Positions 11,588-24,779 of a stretch of 64,000 nt of DNA are shown here, one piece after another; positions within the stretch are counted from its first letter, which is position 1; each line of letters opens with the position of its first letter. Where the stretch lies: the NCBI GenBank assembly GCA_947172415.1, contig OX359197.1:7379673-7443672 (forward strand), given 5' to 3'. The position numbers and the translations under genes are program-made. The stretch is from Chondrosia reniformis (taxonomy: Eukaryota > Porifera > Demospongiae > Chondrillida > Chondrillidae). The notes beneath the pieces were generated by a model. That model worked only from the letters and a program-made list of their open reading frames with translations. It ran no database searches and was not told where the DNA came from.

Positions 11588-14500
11588 TCAATCGCTGTCT
11601 TGTAGGTCTTCATCGGAGTTCCCTTTGATCACTTCATTCTTGTGAAGCAGGTCCTCCCAAGTGGTCCTGTTCCTTGTGAGGTGCCAGAGAAGAGACCTGC
11701 TCAGTGAACTGTGACAACACTGGTGCCACAGGGAGAAGAGGGGACACACCACATACTGGATAAAGTCTGTAGGGGAGACAGGTGGGGGGAGTGATGCATC
11801 GGACAGGGAGTGACACTGTGGGACAGGGGGAGGGAGAGTGACACTGTGGGACAGGGGGAGGGAGTGACACTGAGGGACAGGGGGAGGGAGAGTGACACTG
11901 TGGGACAGGGGGAGGGAGTGACAGTGAGGGACAGGGGGAGGGAGAGTGACACTGTGTGATAGGGGGGGAAGAGAATGCAACTGAGGTGTGTCAGGATAGG
12001 GGATGGCAATGTTACATATGTTGATAGGTAATACATAGCTCTATATTAGTGATAAAACGACTGTAAGGTGTACATACACACTGACACTTCCCCACCATAC
12101 AGTACATACGTATGTACGCACATACCTCTCTGAGATGCTGGAATCTGTACTGAGTGTCTGTCACAGAGAAATGAAATTGGTAAGTTTAAAGATCGCTCGC
12201 AGTCCCCTTGTCTAAAGAACTCCTCCATTATATTCTCACTCCATATTCTACAGACACTCCATGGCCTACATGGATTGCTGATGTCAGCACATTTTATGGC
12301 AATCTACAGTACAAAATGGAAATGGGAATAAGCAAACATAAATAAATGGCTAAAATAAGGCAGTTATTTATCTGCATGTAAGAAAAAGACAAAAATTCCC
12401 AGGGTCACTGATGAAGGATGGAATTCCCAGAAACAGCTGTCTGGGCCAGTGGAGTAAAAGAAGAAAAGAATATTCTCGTATCCTCATCCCAAGCTTTCAC
12501 CATATTTATTTCCCTATAGGCTTTTTAAAGTAGGCATACATAGCATTTAGGAAAATGTTGTATTAAATAATTATTTATGTATGTAATAAAGCAGTATACA
12601 TATTTCCCACAATGTGTCATATTTCTACACAAACCTCTAGCAAGAGCTTCCGGTCCTTCTTCCTTGACAAGTCAATGTCGTCACTCTTGAGTGCCTCTTC
12701 TAAACATGTAAAGTATGTCTTGTGTTTGCTGATGTCTGTGGCAAGTATCAAGCTGTCCATCAGCGCCAGTATCTCCTTCCTCACCTCCTCGGAGAGGTGC
12801 TCCAGCAGACCTGTCTCTGAGAGGAGGCCGTGGGCTGAGCGGATGTGGTGACGCTCCAGCAAGGAATCCACCTGTACAAGGGAAACAGGAAGTAATCATA
12901 CACTGTACAAGGGAAACAGGAAGTAATCATACACTGTACAAGCATAATAAAGATAGGCAAAATGATTGAGATGTATCATTTATCAATGTCACTATAAACA
13001 ATACAATCTCAAAGTAAAGATTTGGTGCACAATTTACAGGCTGTCACAGACATTTCCAATGTCATAAAGACATACGTATATAGCCACAAGAACAGCTGCT
13101 ATGTATGTGCATATATCTGTTGGTGGACTCACTCCATGAATACTGGTGAGGTAGCTGGCCGTATTGATTAGGAATGTCTGGTTCACTCCTGGGTGGTCAA
13201 TGTCATGTGTGATGGCTGCCATCAGAGCTGCCAGCACTTCTTGCGGCTTCAGAGATTCGTACAGCTGCTACAGGAAGAGTAGAACACTGAGACCTTCACA
13301 TCAAATCATGATACAATATTGGAATACAGGCAAACTGATATTCTGAGGCGGACATGTTTAGCTACTAGGCAGTTCCTTACTTGTGATTCAATGAGGAGAC
13401 AGTGAAGTGCTTGCAGTACGTCTGCAGCATGAGTGCAGTTGTGGTACGGGTTGTCGCTGTGGTAAGACTGCTCTGTGATGGCTGCAGGAGAGGGGGAGAG
13501 AGAGACAGTTACTGGAGAATGTATAGGTGTGTATTCATTAACCTAAGTACTTATATCCCAGTGTACTGAATCACAACTTACAACATTATTATTATTGAGT
13601 GTTGTTTTTGACTTAGACATAACATACGTAGGTACGTATATATCACTAACTACTAAGACATACTGTATAGTAGGTACGTATATATCACTAACTACTAAGA
13701 CATACTGTATAGTAGGTACCTATATATCACTAACTACTAAGACATACTGTATAGTAGGTACGTATATATCACTAACTACTAAGACATACTGTATAGTAGG
13801 TACATATATATCACTAACTACTAAGACATACTGTATAGTAGGTACGTATATATCACTAACTACTAAGACATACTGTATAGTAGGTACCTATATATCACTA
13901 ACTACTAAGACATACTGTATAGTAGGTACCTATATATCACTAACTACTAAGACATACTGTATAGTAGGTACGTATATATCACTAACTACTAAGACATACT
14001 GTATAGTAGGTACCTATATATCACTAACTACTAAGATATACTGTATACTAGGTACCTATATATCACTAACTACTAAGACATACTGTATAGTAGGTACGTA
14101 TATATCACTAACTACTAAGACATACTGTATAGTAGGTACGTATATATCACTAAACTGAGCAGCACTTACAGAGAAACTTGAACAGTTTTAAGATGTCCAG
14201 GTTGAAGTATTCCACTAGATGGTGCTTCTGCAGGAGGTGCAGAGCAATGTGGAACAAGGGACGACCTTCCGTGATTCTTCTAAAGGCAAATATATCAAAT
14301 TCCCAGCAATCCACACACTGCAGTAATCCCTGCATCAGCAAAGAGTTTTACATAAAAAGTGGTACTATCACACAGACCACATGTACGTATAACACAGTAA
14401 GTCATGATGCAAGACTTTTATGAATGTACTAAACGATACGAGACTTGGCTACCAACAACTGATCTAATAAGTGTGACACTTAAGAGATGAATTAAGAGAT

Positions 14501-17500
14501 ACCCGACTCATAGTGCGACCCAGGGTAGAGCAACTCACCAGAATCTGTACATTGCACTGGTTGCCATCAATACCAATCTGTTGCAGCACGTTTCCCTTCA
14601 TCATATTCTTGTATCCCCTGGCAGCCGGTCCACAGTCGTTGACAGAACCTCTCCTTTCACACATCCCAGGAAGACACAGCGGAACCAAACCTGAAGAGTG
14701 CAGTAGATACAGTGTACATGTAGCAAGAAGTGACTACCAACTCTCATACTACTAGTATACTGGTTTTCAACTACTGATATACTACTAGTATACTGGTTTT
14801 CAACTACTGATATACTACTAGTATACTGGTTTTCAACTACTGATATACTACTAGTATACTGGTTTTCAATTACTGATATACTACTAGTATACTGGTTTTC
14901 AACTACTGATATACATATTGATACTTAACAGTTGCTGGTTAAGCCAGTGTTGTATAAATAAGGACATTCCCCCACCTTCACTTCCTGGTAATTCTGGTAG
15001 TGTTTTGATGACATCATATCTGGTCCTTACAGTTTTCTTACTTAAAGCATCACCTACAGTAGCAGAGATGAGAAGTGTGAATACATACTACATACAGCAG
15101 GTTTCATTCAGGGGGGTGGGGCAAGGTGGGGATTTCCCCTTGCTGAAGAGTTGCCCCCCTGGATTTAGGTTGCTACTAAACTATTTTATCAAGGTGTGAC
15201 ACCACACTCCCCCTTACAAATATTTCTGGTTGAACCCTGTGTACAGGATACACTTGTGTGTGTATGTGTATTATACAACATACAGAAGCATGTCATTCTT
15301 ATGTGCATAGTCACTTATTATATAGGCCAGTGCTTTAGTGTACACTGAACACTAACTAACATATGTACGTAAGATAATCACAAATAGCATTTTAGTCAAG
15401 TCCTTCCTCATTTTCATGTTAACCTACCTACGTCCAGGAAGACTATTTGTGCTAACCCCTGAAATTCCCACAAATAATGTACTCTTGCACATGTCCATAT
15501 TTGGTCACACTATACATGTAAACATGTTTACAAATACCAAGACCCCTTTTCTGGTATGGTGGTAAACATGTTATCATACAAACATCAACACCCCTTTTCT
15601 GGTGGTGTTGTTTGTGTACAAGTTATGATCCAAACAGACTGAATGATAAACAAGTTGATCACAACCTTGTGGAATGTCTCAAGTGTGCAGTGGGTAGGCA
15701 ACCACAGGTGATGAGGCATGCATAACCATGTTTACATAAGGAGGCGTGTCCAGCATAGGGATGGGAGTGACCAGGAAGTCTAGGAATGCTGACACAAGCC
15801 ACCCCCTAGGCATCAGATTACAAAAGATTAGCATATTATGTCAACTGAGAGTTGACCGGCCACTGAAGGTACGTACACTATATAATCACCAGATCCATGC
15901 ACCAATATAGGTGGCTTAGAATCTTATTTCTGGCAGACAATATACTAACACCATTTTACTTCCAGTAGATTCAGTTTACAACAATTGCTACACACAAATA
16001 GAACACAAATAGTTAAGCGTGCTCATCAAAACACCAAATAGAATGGTTACCAGGTGGGAGTGCAGAAGGGTATTCCATCTGTAATATTAGAACGTGTGAT
16101 CACCTCCAAAGCACTTATGTTATTTAAAATAATATTTTGCCCGTAATCCTATACCTCATCACTTATCAGTTGTGACATACGTATGTATGTATGCAGTGTG
16201 TAATCCTTAGATGGAAAGGGGAGAACAGAGACAAATACATCACAAGAGAAGATTTAATAGTACACATACAATATCATGCAGCACACTAAAAGGCAAAGAG
16301 GATGTCCCTGCTATTAGCAATAGAGAGGAAAAAGGTGTGTCCAGTAGTAGTCACAGTGATCTAAGCTCCTGTGCTCTGGAGCTAGTACACTGAAATGTGT
16401 AGTCACATCATTGAAAGGTACAACTCACAGGTTTATTTGAACTAGAATGACAATCTATTAGGAAGTTTAGTCATGAAGAGTTACAAAGAAAAATCAAAAA
16501 ATGTCATCAGATACTAAGATCATCAGGTTCTTGTCAGATTTTCAGTGTCACCACAGATGCTTGCAATGACATTTATCACACATTTTAGGGGGAAATAGAT
16601 TTGATATACAGTTCCAGGAGCCACTCTAACTACCTAGACCCAATTTACAATAGAATATTATACATTTGGAATTCCTAGAATGTATATATACATTTACACA
16701 GAAACTATAAAAGAGATGAGTTGATTGATTGTCAAATGTAGGCATACAGAGGCAAGAGTTAAGAGACACCGAACAACCAAATCACAAGCTACAGATTAAG
16801 ATTAGTTGAGAGACAAGTGTAAAGGCTACAAATACTACACTTGATTTACATTCCTCTCGCATGATAAGACTCCACAAGAACTGTACATGTTCCAGTTCAC
16901 TAATGCTTAACTACACCGTTTGTGTTACTATAATATTTGTGGTACCATAATACAGTTTGTGTTACAATGATAATATAGTTTGTGTTGCTAATAATTGTGT
17001 ATTAGGAGGTCTTAAAGAAGCTATAGCAACTTCACTAGACAGAAGGTCAGCTGAGCAGGAAAAGGCAGTTTCCAGTTCCTAACAAGGTACTCCATGAAGC
17101 CTCTTGGTTGGATTTGATAGATTTCAGAAAGGATTTGACTATATTCACTTCCAGTGATCCATAGACTATAGGGAACATCAGTACACCACTTAATCATGCA
17201 TCCCTCATGTCTACGCTGTCTTATACTTACTTGCTGTATATATACAATTACTATAATTGTGATAAGGACATTGGTAGGAAGATTTCAACATGAACAATAA
17301 TATTTAGTTTGGGTATATATACGTACAATCCAACCATTGAGAAACATATAACCTCATCAAGTGTGGATTATTGATACGTATATGGAATAGTGATATACGT
17401 ATGATACACTGTATATTCCCCCTTTAGCAAATACATGGAGAGGCTACATGAAGAGGCTTCATGCAGTACAGATATGACAGCATGTAAGGCATTTAACAGA

Positions 17501-20500
17501 CACGGAACCCTTCACACAAGAACATTTTAAGTCAAAGGGCTTCTTCCTTGCATACATGACATCTCCACTAAGGCACTAAATGGACTTCTCATTGCCAGCA
17601 CTTCCATTTCAACAGCTTATCAAAGGAGGGATGCATACATACTTGTGCTAACACTTCCTCCAAAGGAGCTGTCCAGTGTAATCTATTTGTACTTCTGCCC
17701 CATTGCTATGGTAACAAGCTGATAATTATCTGCCAATCCTAAGTACTAGGTTTCTTTGTTTCATTAGTTATTGAAGAAAATATCACATGTTTCTTTGTTT
17801 ATTATCCATATATTGATCCTGGGCTACCCGGTTGCTATGGCATGTCAAGTGCATTCCACTTGTACATAAAGTTGGGCAATAGCTAGTTTAGAGGTTCTAT
17901 TGCATCACATGAACAGTGAGAGAGTTATAGTGATATCAGTGGAGGAAGAAATGATATCTACAAAGAAGCCTAGGAGGAATTTAACACAATCAAGTGATAA
18001 TGACATCAGTGCATGGTAGGTTATTGCACACAACCTTCCACATGGACATGAACATCCATTTAGTACACGTATAACTACACTATCATTGCAGGACTAAATA
18101 TGCTACTTGAGCCTCAAAACAAATATTTCCACAAGACAAACCTATTTAATATAAAGTCTTCCGGATGACGGCTACACATTGAGTTAGCTATAGGTGACTA
18201 CAACATGTGACCTCATTACAATGTACAGGAAAGAAATCTTCAATGGTTTGGACTGTATGTACACATTGAGAGTGAATATTATCATTGGCAGAAATTGAAA
18301 TTAACAATCAATAAAATTTATTGTATTTTTGAGGATATGAAATTGAAAATGCTTATTTCTATTAGCAAATGTCTACATGTATATACATATCCTGTAATTG
18401 GGATTGCCATTTACTACAAGGAATTGTCATAATAAAATTCCTTTCAAAATGTTTGACTAAAAGCTCTTGAAATCTACCAAATGCAGCTATTATTGTTGCT
18501 GTATTTAATTGAAACTTAAAAGCTAGCAACTCACACAAAGCAGAGGTTGATTCTTTTGTACTGAGAATTACAACAAGAGGTTTCTGTCTGAAACCTTTAT
18601 AATAAAGATCTTTTAAACTAAATCCTGCTCCCATCCTGAGTAATAAGAGACAGGATATCAGCTTTCCTCCACACAGGTTCAACAAAACTAGAAAGGAAGC
18701 ACCTAATTGGCCTCCAAATATGTTGCTACTACTACTGATCACAACACAATCTCACTGCCTCACAGTCTATTTGAGAAAGTGACTTTCAGTTAACAAGAAC
18801 TCAAATTTAAAAAATCATTTTCAAGTGCAAATGTAACACTATTTAGCAACCTATCATTTCCATGTAACACTATCATTAACATGTCGCCTTAACACTAGAG
18901 TGAGCACTTGGACAATATACAAAACCTTGGATGGCCCGATTTATGGAGTATTGCATAATAATAATCTTCATTAAACAAATAACATGAATATTTTACAATT
19001 AATTAATGGGATGAGAATACTAAACCCCAAAATACAGTATTAACATAAAATTTAAAATGAAAGTGAAATTAAAATATAGGTACGGATGGATGATAAAACA
19101 TGGCAACATTATACATAACATTTTAGTTCAACCACAAAAGGTTTGCACTGTAAACAATTCATGGTCAAATTACTCTTTACAAGTATCTCACACCGATTTT
19201 CAAAAGACACTCCCTGTAATGAACTAAAGTTTTAATTTCACTTTCAAACAGTTATGAATGAGCGCACATGCCAAAATCCAGTACCATAAGAACATAGACG
19301 TACTATCTACTTACAATGGATGAAATTACAATCCCTGTTTCTACAAAACTATCATAGCATTACAGCAAGGACACATCCATGTCACCATTCCAAAGCCATC
19401 ATATATGTTTATTAAGGAGATGTATACAGATTATGTACATAGTCACATTATCTTGTGTTGGGCTCCATGCTAAGGACATGACTGTAGGTACACACACTGT
19501 TATGGCTAAAATTACATTTTGTGATGGTTATCACCCTGACTGAGAGGTCATGAAGGTTGTAATCAACACATAATCTTACTGATAAGGGCTAATTAACTGC
19601 ATATAGGAGCCTAGTTATTTGCAATTCAACTACACTCATGTGTAGATATAGATACACACTACGTATACCTACACTTGAGGCCCTTTGTAGAAGGAAATAG
19701 CAAAATAGCTTATACACGCTGACAATCTTCTTCATCCTAACATATGCCAACCGGCAAACCACTTTGACTACAAAGTCATAGTGGAATTGCAAACTCTGTA
19801 GTCATTCGAAGACTGTATCCTCATCTAAATCTCTATAGGTTTTCCCTAAGTATTAAGTCAAGGAAAGAAGTGTATTTTAGTCCATCCTATTCAAAAGTTT
19901 CCCAGCCGCATACATTCATGTCAATTAGATATATCTACAGGAAAATGATGTTTTAGAAATACCTTAAAATTGGTATAATTAGACATAGCTGCGTGATAAC
20001 CCTTTACCAAATTTGTCTGGCTCCATTCGTAATTCACATTTTTATAGCATTCACTAAATAGCATTTATAGAATTAAATAAAGGAAATTTGTATCAAATGT
20101 ATTTAATTCTTACCCAACTATTCCACTTATTTCATACTAGTATTTAATATGGACATGATCATGGATCATGATTAACTGCTTCATTATAATTGATGGTTGA
20201 CTTTATGAGGTTTCTAAAATAACAGCTCTAGTCAAGGATGCAGCCTTCTCTATTTTTAACTGAAAATACCGCAAAGGACTCTATTGGACGAATGTTGAAA
20301 TTTTAATACTCGCAATTCCTCAGAAAGCTAAGTAAATACAAGTAAATAAACAGACTTCAATTGACTATAATGAACTAACTGCATTGCAGTGTTGCTAGTC
20401 ACTAGACTTTAAGTGCGCCACGATTGATCAAACATCTTCTGCTACCTGATATTTTTTTGTAAGCTATTTAATACTACAACAGCTCAATGATAGTATTTTC

Positions 20501-20786
20501 CTATATATTTTGAAAGGTCGCTACTAAACTCACCTAAATATCTGATGTAAACGGCTTTATTATCCTTACTGTCGTAAGATACGGCGCCTCTTCGCCTGAC
20601 TGTCTTGGGATCCATTCCATCTCTAGTTTCCTTTGAAGCTGTTGCGCTAATGCCACCTCGCCGTTTTAAGATTTCGGCTGGGATTTTTCGATCCAACGGT
20701 AGAATTGGTAATCCGTTAAATTCAGAGAAAATGACTGCAGTGTCAGTGGCACCGCTTGGAATACAACTGGCACTACCTCCCATCAT
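11588..20786 (-). CDS. PDE7: PDE7-type cAMP-specific 3',5'-cyclic nucleotide phosphodiesterase (about 490 aa)
   Basis: Nine exons join in phase with GT-AG borders: 20786-20534, 15053-14976, 14690-14539, 14329-14170, 13481-13381, 13267-13133, 12871-12635, 12303-12126 and 11766-11588. The N-terminus has [20 protein letters not shown] and [10 protein letters not shown], then [11 protein letters not shown] and CERRGS, the order seen in mammalian PDE7A1. The catalytic domain carries the metal-binding signatures [20 protein letters not shown] and CADISNP, so the zinc/magnesium site is intact. The length is close to human PDE7A1. It hydrolyses cAMP in the cytosol. The two RRG[AG][IV]S motifs resemble PKA pseudosubstrate sites, which in mammalian PDE7A1 are reported to bind the PKA catalytic subunit. 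The first intron is about 5.5 kb, and other introns carry minisatellites. Orthology to PDE7 is firm; PDE7A versus PDE7B cannot be decided. Confidence 0.95.
11775..11965. repeat. Minisatellite in last PDE7 intron
   Basis: Tandem units of GGGAGGGAGTGACACTGTG and GGACAGG beginning only 9 bases upstream (on the minus strand) of the last PDE7 exon. The pyrimidine-rich minus strand of this array forms the polypyrimidine context of the final acceptor. Confidence 0.9.
12394..12564 (+). mobile_element. Dispersed repeat family A, full-length copy 1
   Basis: A segment of about 170 bp starting AATTCCCAGGGTCACTG and ending near AGGAAAATGTTGT. It matches the reverse complement of 37523-37698 over its length and parts of 33857-34004 and 21196-21262. 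No protein is encoded. It lies in a PDE7 intron. It is probably a short non-autonomous transposon (SINE or MITE); see the findings. Confidence 0.75.
13617..14155. repeat. 42-bp tandem repeat, about 13 copies, in PDE7 intron
   Basis: Unit of 42 bases built on GGTACGTATATATCACTAAC. The period is a multiple of three, so one frame stays open through the array, but this is intronic between the 14170 donor and the 13481 acceptor. A common unit variant has ACCTA in place of ACGTA. Confidence 0.95.
14740..14915. repeat. 33-bp tandem repeat, about 5 copies
   Basis: Five near-identical 33-base units containing GTATACTGGTTTTCAACTAC and TGATATACTACTA. They lie in the PDE7 intron between the exons at 14690 and 14976. 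Confidence 0.9.
15054..20533. other. Large first PDE7 intron, no gene seen
   Basis: About 5.5 kb of AT-rich sequence. The longest open frame (minus, 18362-18742, 126 codons) shows no recognisable domain, no flanking splice structure and low-complexity hydrophobic composition. I see no RNA gene or clear transposon. Confidence 0.6.
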
Positions 20787-22244
20787 GGGCAGATCACTTC
20801 CATTATTCCTTTACTCCACTATTGAACAATCCTAATAAGTTTACTATATACCTTATTTGAATATTCGAAGGCTTTGATTTGAGTGGGCGGAATTTTTGAC
20901 CTAAATACGTTGCCATGATGCGTTTCAGCTGCTTCTAAATAAAGTAACATTATGGGCGAGTGCTTGTAATTGTTAAGAACGATCCTCCTAGGATTGAAGA
21001 ATTGAAGGACACTTAGATTTAATAGTAATAATTTTGACATAGTGCATCTGTGTCAGTTTCAGCATTATAATTTTCAGAGGATTCAGGATACTACTCCACT
21101 ACTCACTGACTAAAACACATCTGTATTGTTTCACAGCCACATTATTCAAATCAACCATTAATTTCTTCCTCTAGTTAAACGTGACATCTAAGATACCATT
21201 TTCCTACATGCTATATGCCTATTCTGTAAAAGAATCTTCATCTTCTTCTCCACTGGGTCTAGTTAAACATGTATTATATATACATTATCATATATGCTAG
21301 TATCAGTCCATACAATTGCAGTAACACTCTTAATTGGGTTATATTTAATCTGTTATATAAACAAAGCTTTTTATGTGTTCTCCTAATAAGTCAAAGTTGT
21401 ATTTATTAATTGACCACTTGATCACACTTATGGACTCTCTGTTACTTCATAGAGAATTCTCTTTCCATTATGGAACCACAGGATATTACTAACATAATTG
21501 TTCTCATTAAACATAATATTTGAAATAAACAGTTTTTGTACATTATAAATACCTTCTCACGAATGTCATAAACCAACAATAAAAAAAGGTTTACAATATT
21601 GTAGGAACATTTGAGAACCTAAAAAGGTTTACAATATTGTAGGAACATTTGGGAACCTAAAAAGGTTTACAATATTGTAGGAACATTTGGGAACCTGACT
21701 CTGTAGCCTGAGGAAGCCATATTAATATACTTGAATAAGTACAAGAAGATTGAGGAATCACTAGCAATTGTTATAAGTATTTTAACCTGATCTTCCTAGT
21801 ATATCATTCAATGAATGTCTCGCAATCATTACAACACAGACTAGTCAGACACAATGCAGTTGGACAATGAGACTACTATAAGCAGGAAAAATGATATTAC
21901 TATATACAGTGCAAAAGGTCATTATTGCACATACACAATTATACATCAAACATAGACACGTCATTCATGTCATACTCATTGTCAGTGTTGTCAGCCTAAC
22001 ATCTACGCTTCATTGTACATCACGTAGCACTTGAAAAGAAAATCACTTATATTTCAATATATTTAAATGATACATTTTTAATATTTTAGATATTAACATA
22101 AACTGTTACAAAACAAACTTCACTTTAAAACAAATATTTTGAGTTACAAAACATTATCATATACTGATAATAATGAAAAGCAGTTTGTTCACGTAAGACG
22201 GATCCATCTTTGATCCAAATAGATTAATCTTTCATCGATCTTCT
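20787..22244. other. PDE7 upstream region with short repeats
   Basis: This region should contain the PDE7 promoter. It includes a partial copy of dispersed repeat family A (reverse orientation, about 21196-21262) and three tandem copies of a 38-base unit with GGTTTACAATATTGTAGGAA (about 21583-21696). No further coding exon was identified. Confidence 0.6.
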
Positions 22245-22535
22245 TTAAACTTCCTCCTTCACCGAAGCCCTCAGTTCCGTTCTCATTATTAACGCATCGC
22301 CTAAGCACCTGATGTAAGCGGCGAGATGGCCATCCGAACCGTAGCAGACTGCGTCACGTCTAGTGTTGTTATAATTGAGGTCTCCGTCGCTATTGGAGGT
22401 GGGTTCGCTAATCGCACATCTCCTCTTTAGAACATTTGGGGCAACCTCAATGTCAAGAGGAAGAGCCTGAAGGTAGTCGGAAGAATATTGAGTGTTGGCG
22501 GGTTTCAGCTCCTCATGAAGTATACTTGATTCCAT
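22245..22535 (-). CDS. Detached copy of the PDE7 N-terminal pseudosubstrate-like segment (96-codon ORF; alternative first exon, microprotein or relic)
   Basis: The ORF reads as a diverged copy of PDE7 exon 1. ALPLDIEVAPNVLKRRCAIS aligns with [20 protein letters not shown], and TRRDAVCYGS with [22 protein letters not shown] aligns with [11 protein letters not shown]. In the main gene LGDAL is created by splicing exon 1 (ends 20534) to exon 2 (starts 15053); here it is contiguous in genomic DNA. The ORF then runs about 14 codons to a TAA at 22245. No phase-compatible GT donor follows the shared segment; a GC dinucleotide sits at the homologous position but lacks good donor context. It could be a free PKA-binding microprotein, an alternative first exon with an unusual donor, or a spliced-copy relic. 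Expression is not shown by the sequence. Confidence 0.55.
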   Translation of the reverse strand: MESSILHEELKPANTQYSSDYLQALPLDIEVAPNVLKRRCAISEPTSNSDGDLNYNNTRRDAVCYGSDGHLAAYIRCLGDALIMRTELRASVKEEV

Positions 22536-23751
22536 TTCGTTTGGTTGCTTCTTGAACTTGCTAACGCAAATATTACCTTTCTGTTAAAGATTTCTCTGAT
22601 AAGCAAGACTTCCCGAGTGGCCATTTTATATATTTAAAAGGATGACGTCATTTAACTGTCATCATAGTTTTCTTTACTATTTATGGCCGATAATATGGAA
22701 ATAAGACTTTGGATCAATGACTCACCTTTTCCTTAGTTTATACATTCTTTGAATTATTGATAAAATTAATAAAATGGTTAGTTCTTTAGGAGTATGGACT
22801 AAAAATCAAATTGAGTCCAAATAGAATGTCCATTTCAAAGAAAGACACAAACTTCAAATCTTACTAAAGAATCATCATCCTCCATACACTTTCAGTAAAC
22901 TTCTCCTAGCTAGCACGTCATAGTCTGTTCATTCTGTAGCAAGATATGCCATGCAAGCATGCAGTATGCATTAACTCAAACAGGTCAAGGATGTATGGTA
23001 GCCATAATCAAAACAGTAGTTCAATCGGTGCTGCTGACGTGCATGGCATGATCCTGTTAATTAAATAAGAGAATATTTATAATATGGACAAGCAGGAAGG
23101 GAAAGAATTCATTATGTAAACAGTGTCCTAAAATTCAAATAAATGTGAATTGCCCACTAGCCTCCTCTGAAGTAGCAAATTAGATAATGAGTCATTTGGT
23201 GGGTCCAATCAGAAATACATTTTAAAAACTTATATACTCCTACCATATTACTGAAAGGTCACCGCTCTCCTAATAACAATGTGTGGTGGTTTCATAAAAA
23301 TGAATTTCTTAAGGAAAGCCTTTTCATGTTAATCAAGGACTACATTCCCAAACATCTATGTAGCCTGTAAACATCCTCCACATACTCCTTCAGATCGATC
23401 ACCTGCAAGCGTAGTCAATAAGGAATGTCTGCTAATAGTTGAAAACACTTAGCAATGTCATCCATAATATATACATAGAATTACATGAACTGAAACTTGG
23501 AATCAACTCTCATAGACACCTCCAATGTATATCCTACCAGTTTTGGAAAGTTTGATGAAACTGGACATAAAGGTCACATTCTTTAATTTTATGTACACAT
23601 GGTGTTGATACTCTAGCAATAGGAGAGATAGGAAGCTACAACTTGGTGTCAGTTCTCACAGCCATCCCAATGTCTAACCTATGAGCTTTGGAAAGTTTGA
23701 TGAGAATTAATATTAGCCCTATCTCTCACCATACATCCCATCATCTAACTC
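22536..23751. other. Intergenic, no gene seen
   Basis: AT-rich sequence between the detached PDE7-like ORF and the 39-bp satellite. I see nothing codable or structured in it. Confidence 0.5.
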
Positions 23752-24693
23752 TTGACTCACATGGTGTGTTTACTTCTCACTTGTATGCATGTGACTCACA
23801 TGGTGTGTTTACTTCTCACTTGTATGCATGTGACTCACATGGTGTGTTTACTTCTCACTTGTATGCATGTGACTCACATGGTGTGTTTACTTCTCACTTG
23901 TATGCATGTGACTCACATGGTGTGTTTACTTCTCACTTGTATGCATGTGACTCACATGGTGTGTTTACTTCTCACTTGTATGCATGTGACTCACATGGTG
24001 TGTTTACTTCTCACTTGTATGCATGTGACTCACATTGTGTGTTTACTTCTCACTTGTATGCATGTGACTCACATGGTGTGTTTACTTCTCACTTGCATGC
24101 ATGTGACTCACATGGTGTGTTTACTTCTCACTTGTATGCATGTGACTCACATGGTGTGTTTACTTCTCACTTGTATGCATGTGACTCACATGGTGTGTTT
24201 ACTTCTCACTTGTATGCATGTGACTCACATGGTGTGTTTACTTCTCACTTGTATGCATGTGACTCACATGGTGTGTTTACTTCTCACTTGTATGCATGTG
24301 ACTCACATGGTGTGTTTACTTCTCACTTGTATGCATGTGACTCACATGGTGTGTTTACTTCTCACTTGTATGCATGTGACTCACATGGTGTGTTTACTTC
24401 TCACTTGTATGCATGTGACTCACATTGTGTGTTTACTTCTCACTTGTATGCATGTGACTCACATGGTGTGTTTACTTCTCACTTGCATGCATGTGACTCA
24501 CATGGTGTGTTTACTTCTCACTTGTATGCATGTGACTCACATGGTGTGTTTACTTCTCACTTGTATGCATGTGACTCACATGGTGTGTTTACTTCTCACT
24601 TGTATGCATGTGACTCACATGGTGTGTTTACTTCTCACTTGTATGCATGTGACTCACATGGTGTGTTTACTTCTCACTTGTATGCATGTGACT
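23752..24693. repeat. 39-bp tandem repeat, about 24 copies, with a higher-order 390-bp period
   Basis: Highly homogeneous 39-base unit (GACTCACATGGTGTGTTTAC followed by TTCTCACTTGTATGCATGT). Two marker variants, CACATTGTGTG and CTTGCATGCATG in adjacent units near 24030-24105, recur together ten units later near 24420-24495. This shows a duplication of a ten-unit block. Because 39 is divisible by three, two frames stay open through the array, but codon periodicity is that of the repeat only. Confidence 0.95.
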
Positions 24694-24779
24694 CATTATT
24701 TGAACATCTCCTCACTACTGTGATTTTGTCTGTATGTCATATCATGGGTTCACAGGAAGACTGATACAATCCCCTTTCA

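Noticed and set aside
13595-14158. 187-codon frame encoding a [14 protein letters not shown]-type repeat
   Set aside because: It is a 42-bp satellite lying wholly in a PDE7 intron on the opposite strand, with no signal or domain.
18362-18742. 126-codon minus-strand ORF in the large PDE7 intron
   Set aside because: No recognisable domain, no splice context and no repeat-family similarity that I can see; a frame of this length can occur by chance.
13595-24693. Regular direct repeats suggestive of CRISPR arrays
   Set aside because: The 42-, 33- and 39-bp arrays are head-to-tail units without unique spacers, and no cas genes are present; the genome is eukaryotic.
23688-24764. Long open frames (over 300 codons) encoding a 13-aa repeat
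   Set aside because: The frames exist because the 39-bp unit is divisible by three. Two overlapping frames are equally open, there is no flanking gene structure, and differences between units are not at synonymous positions.
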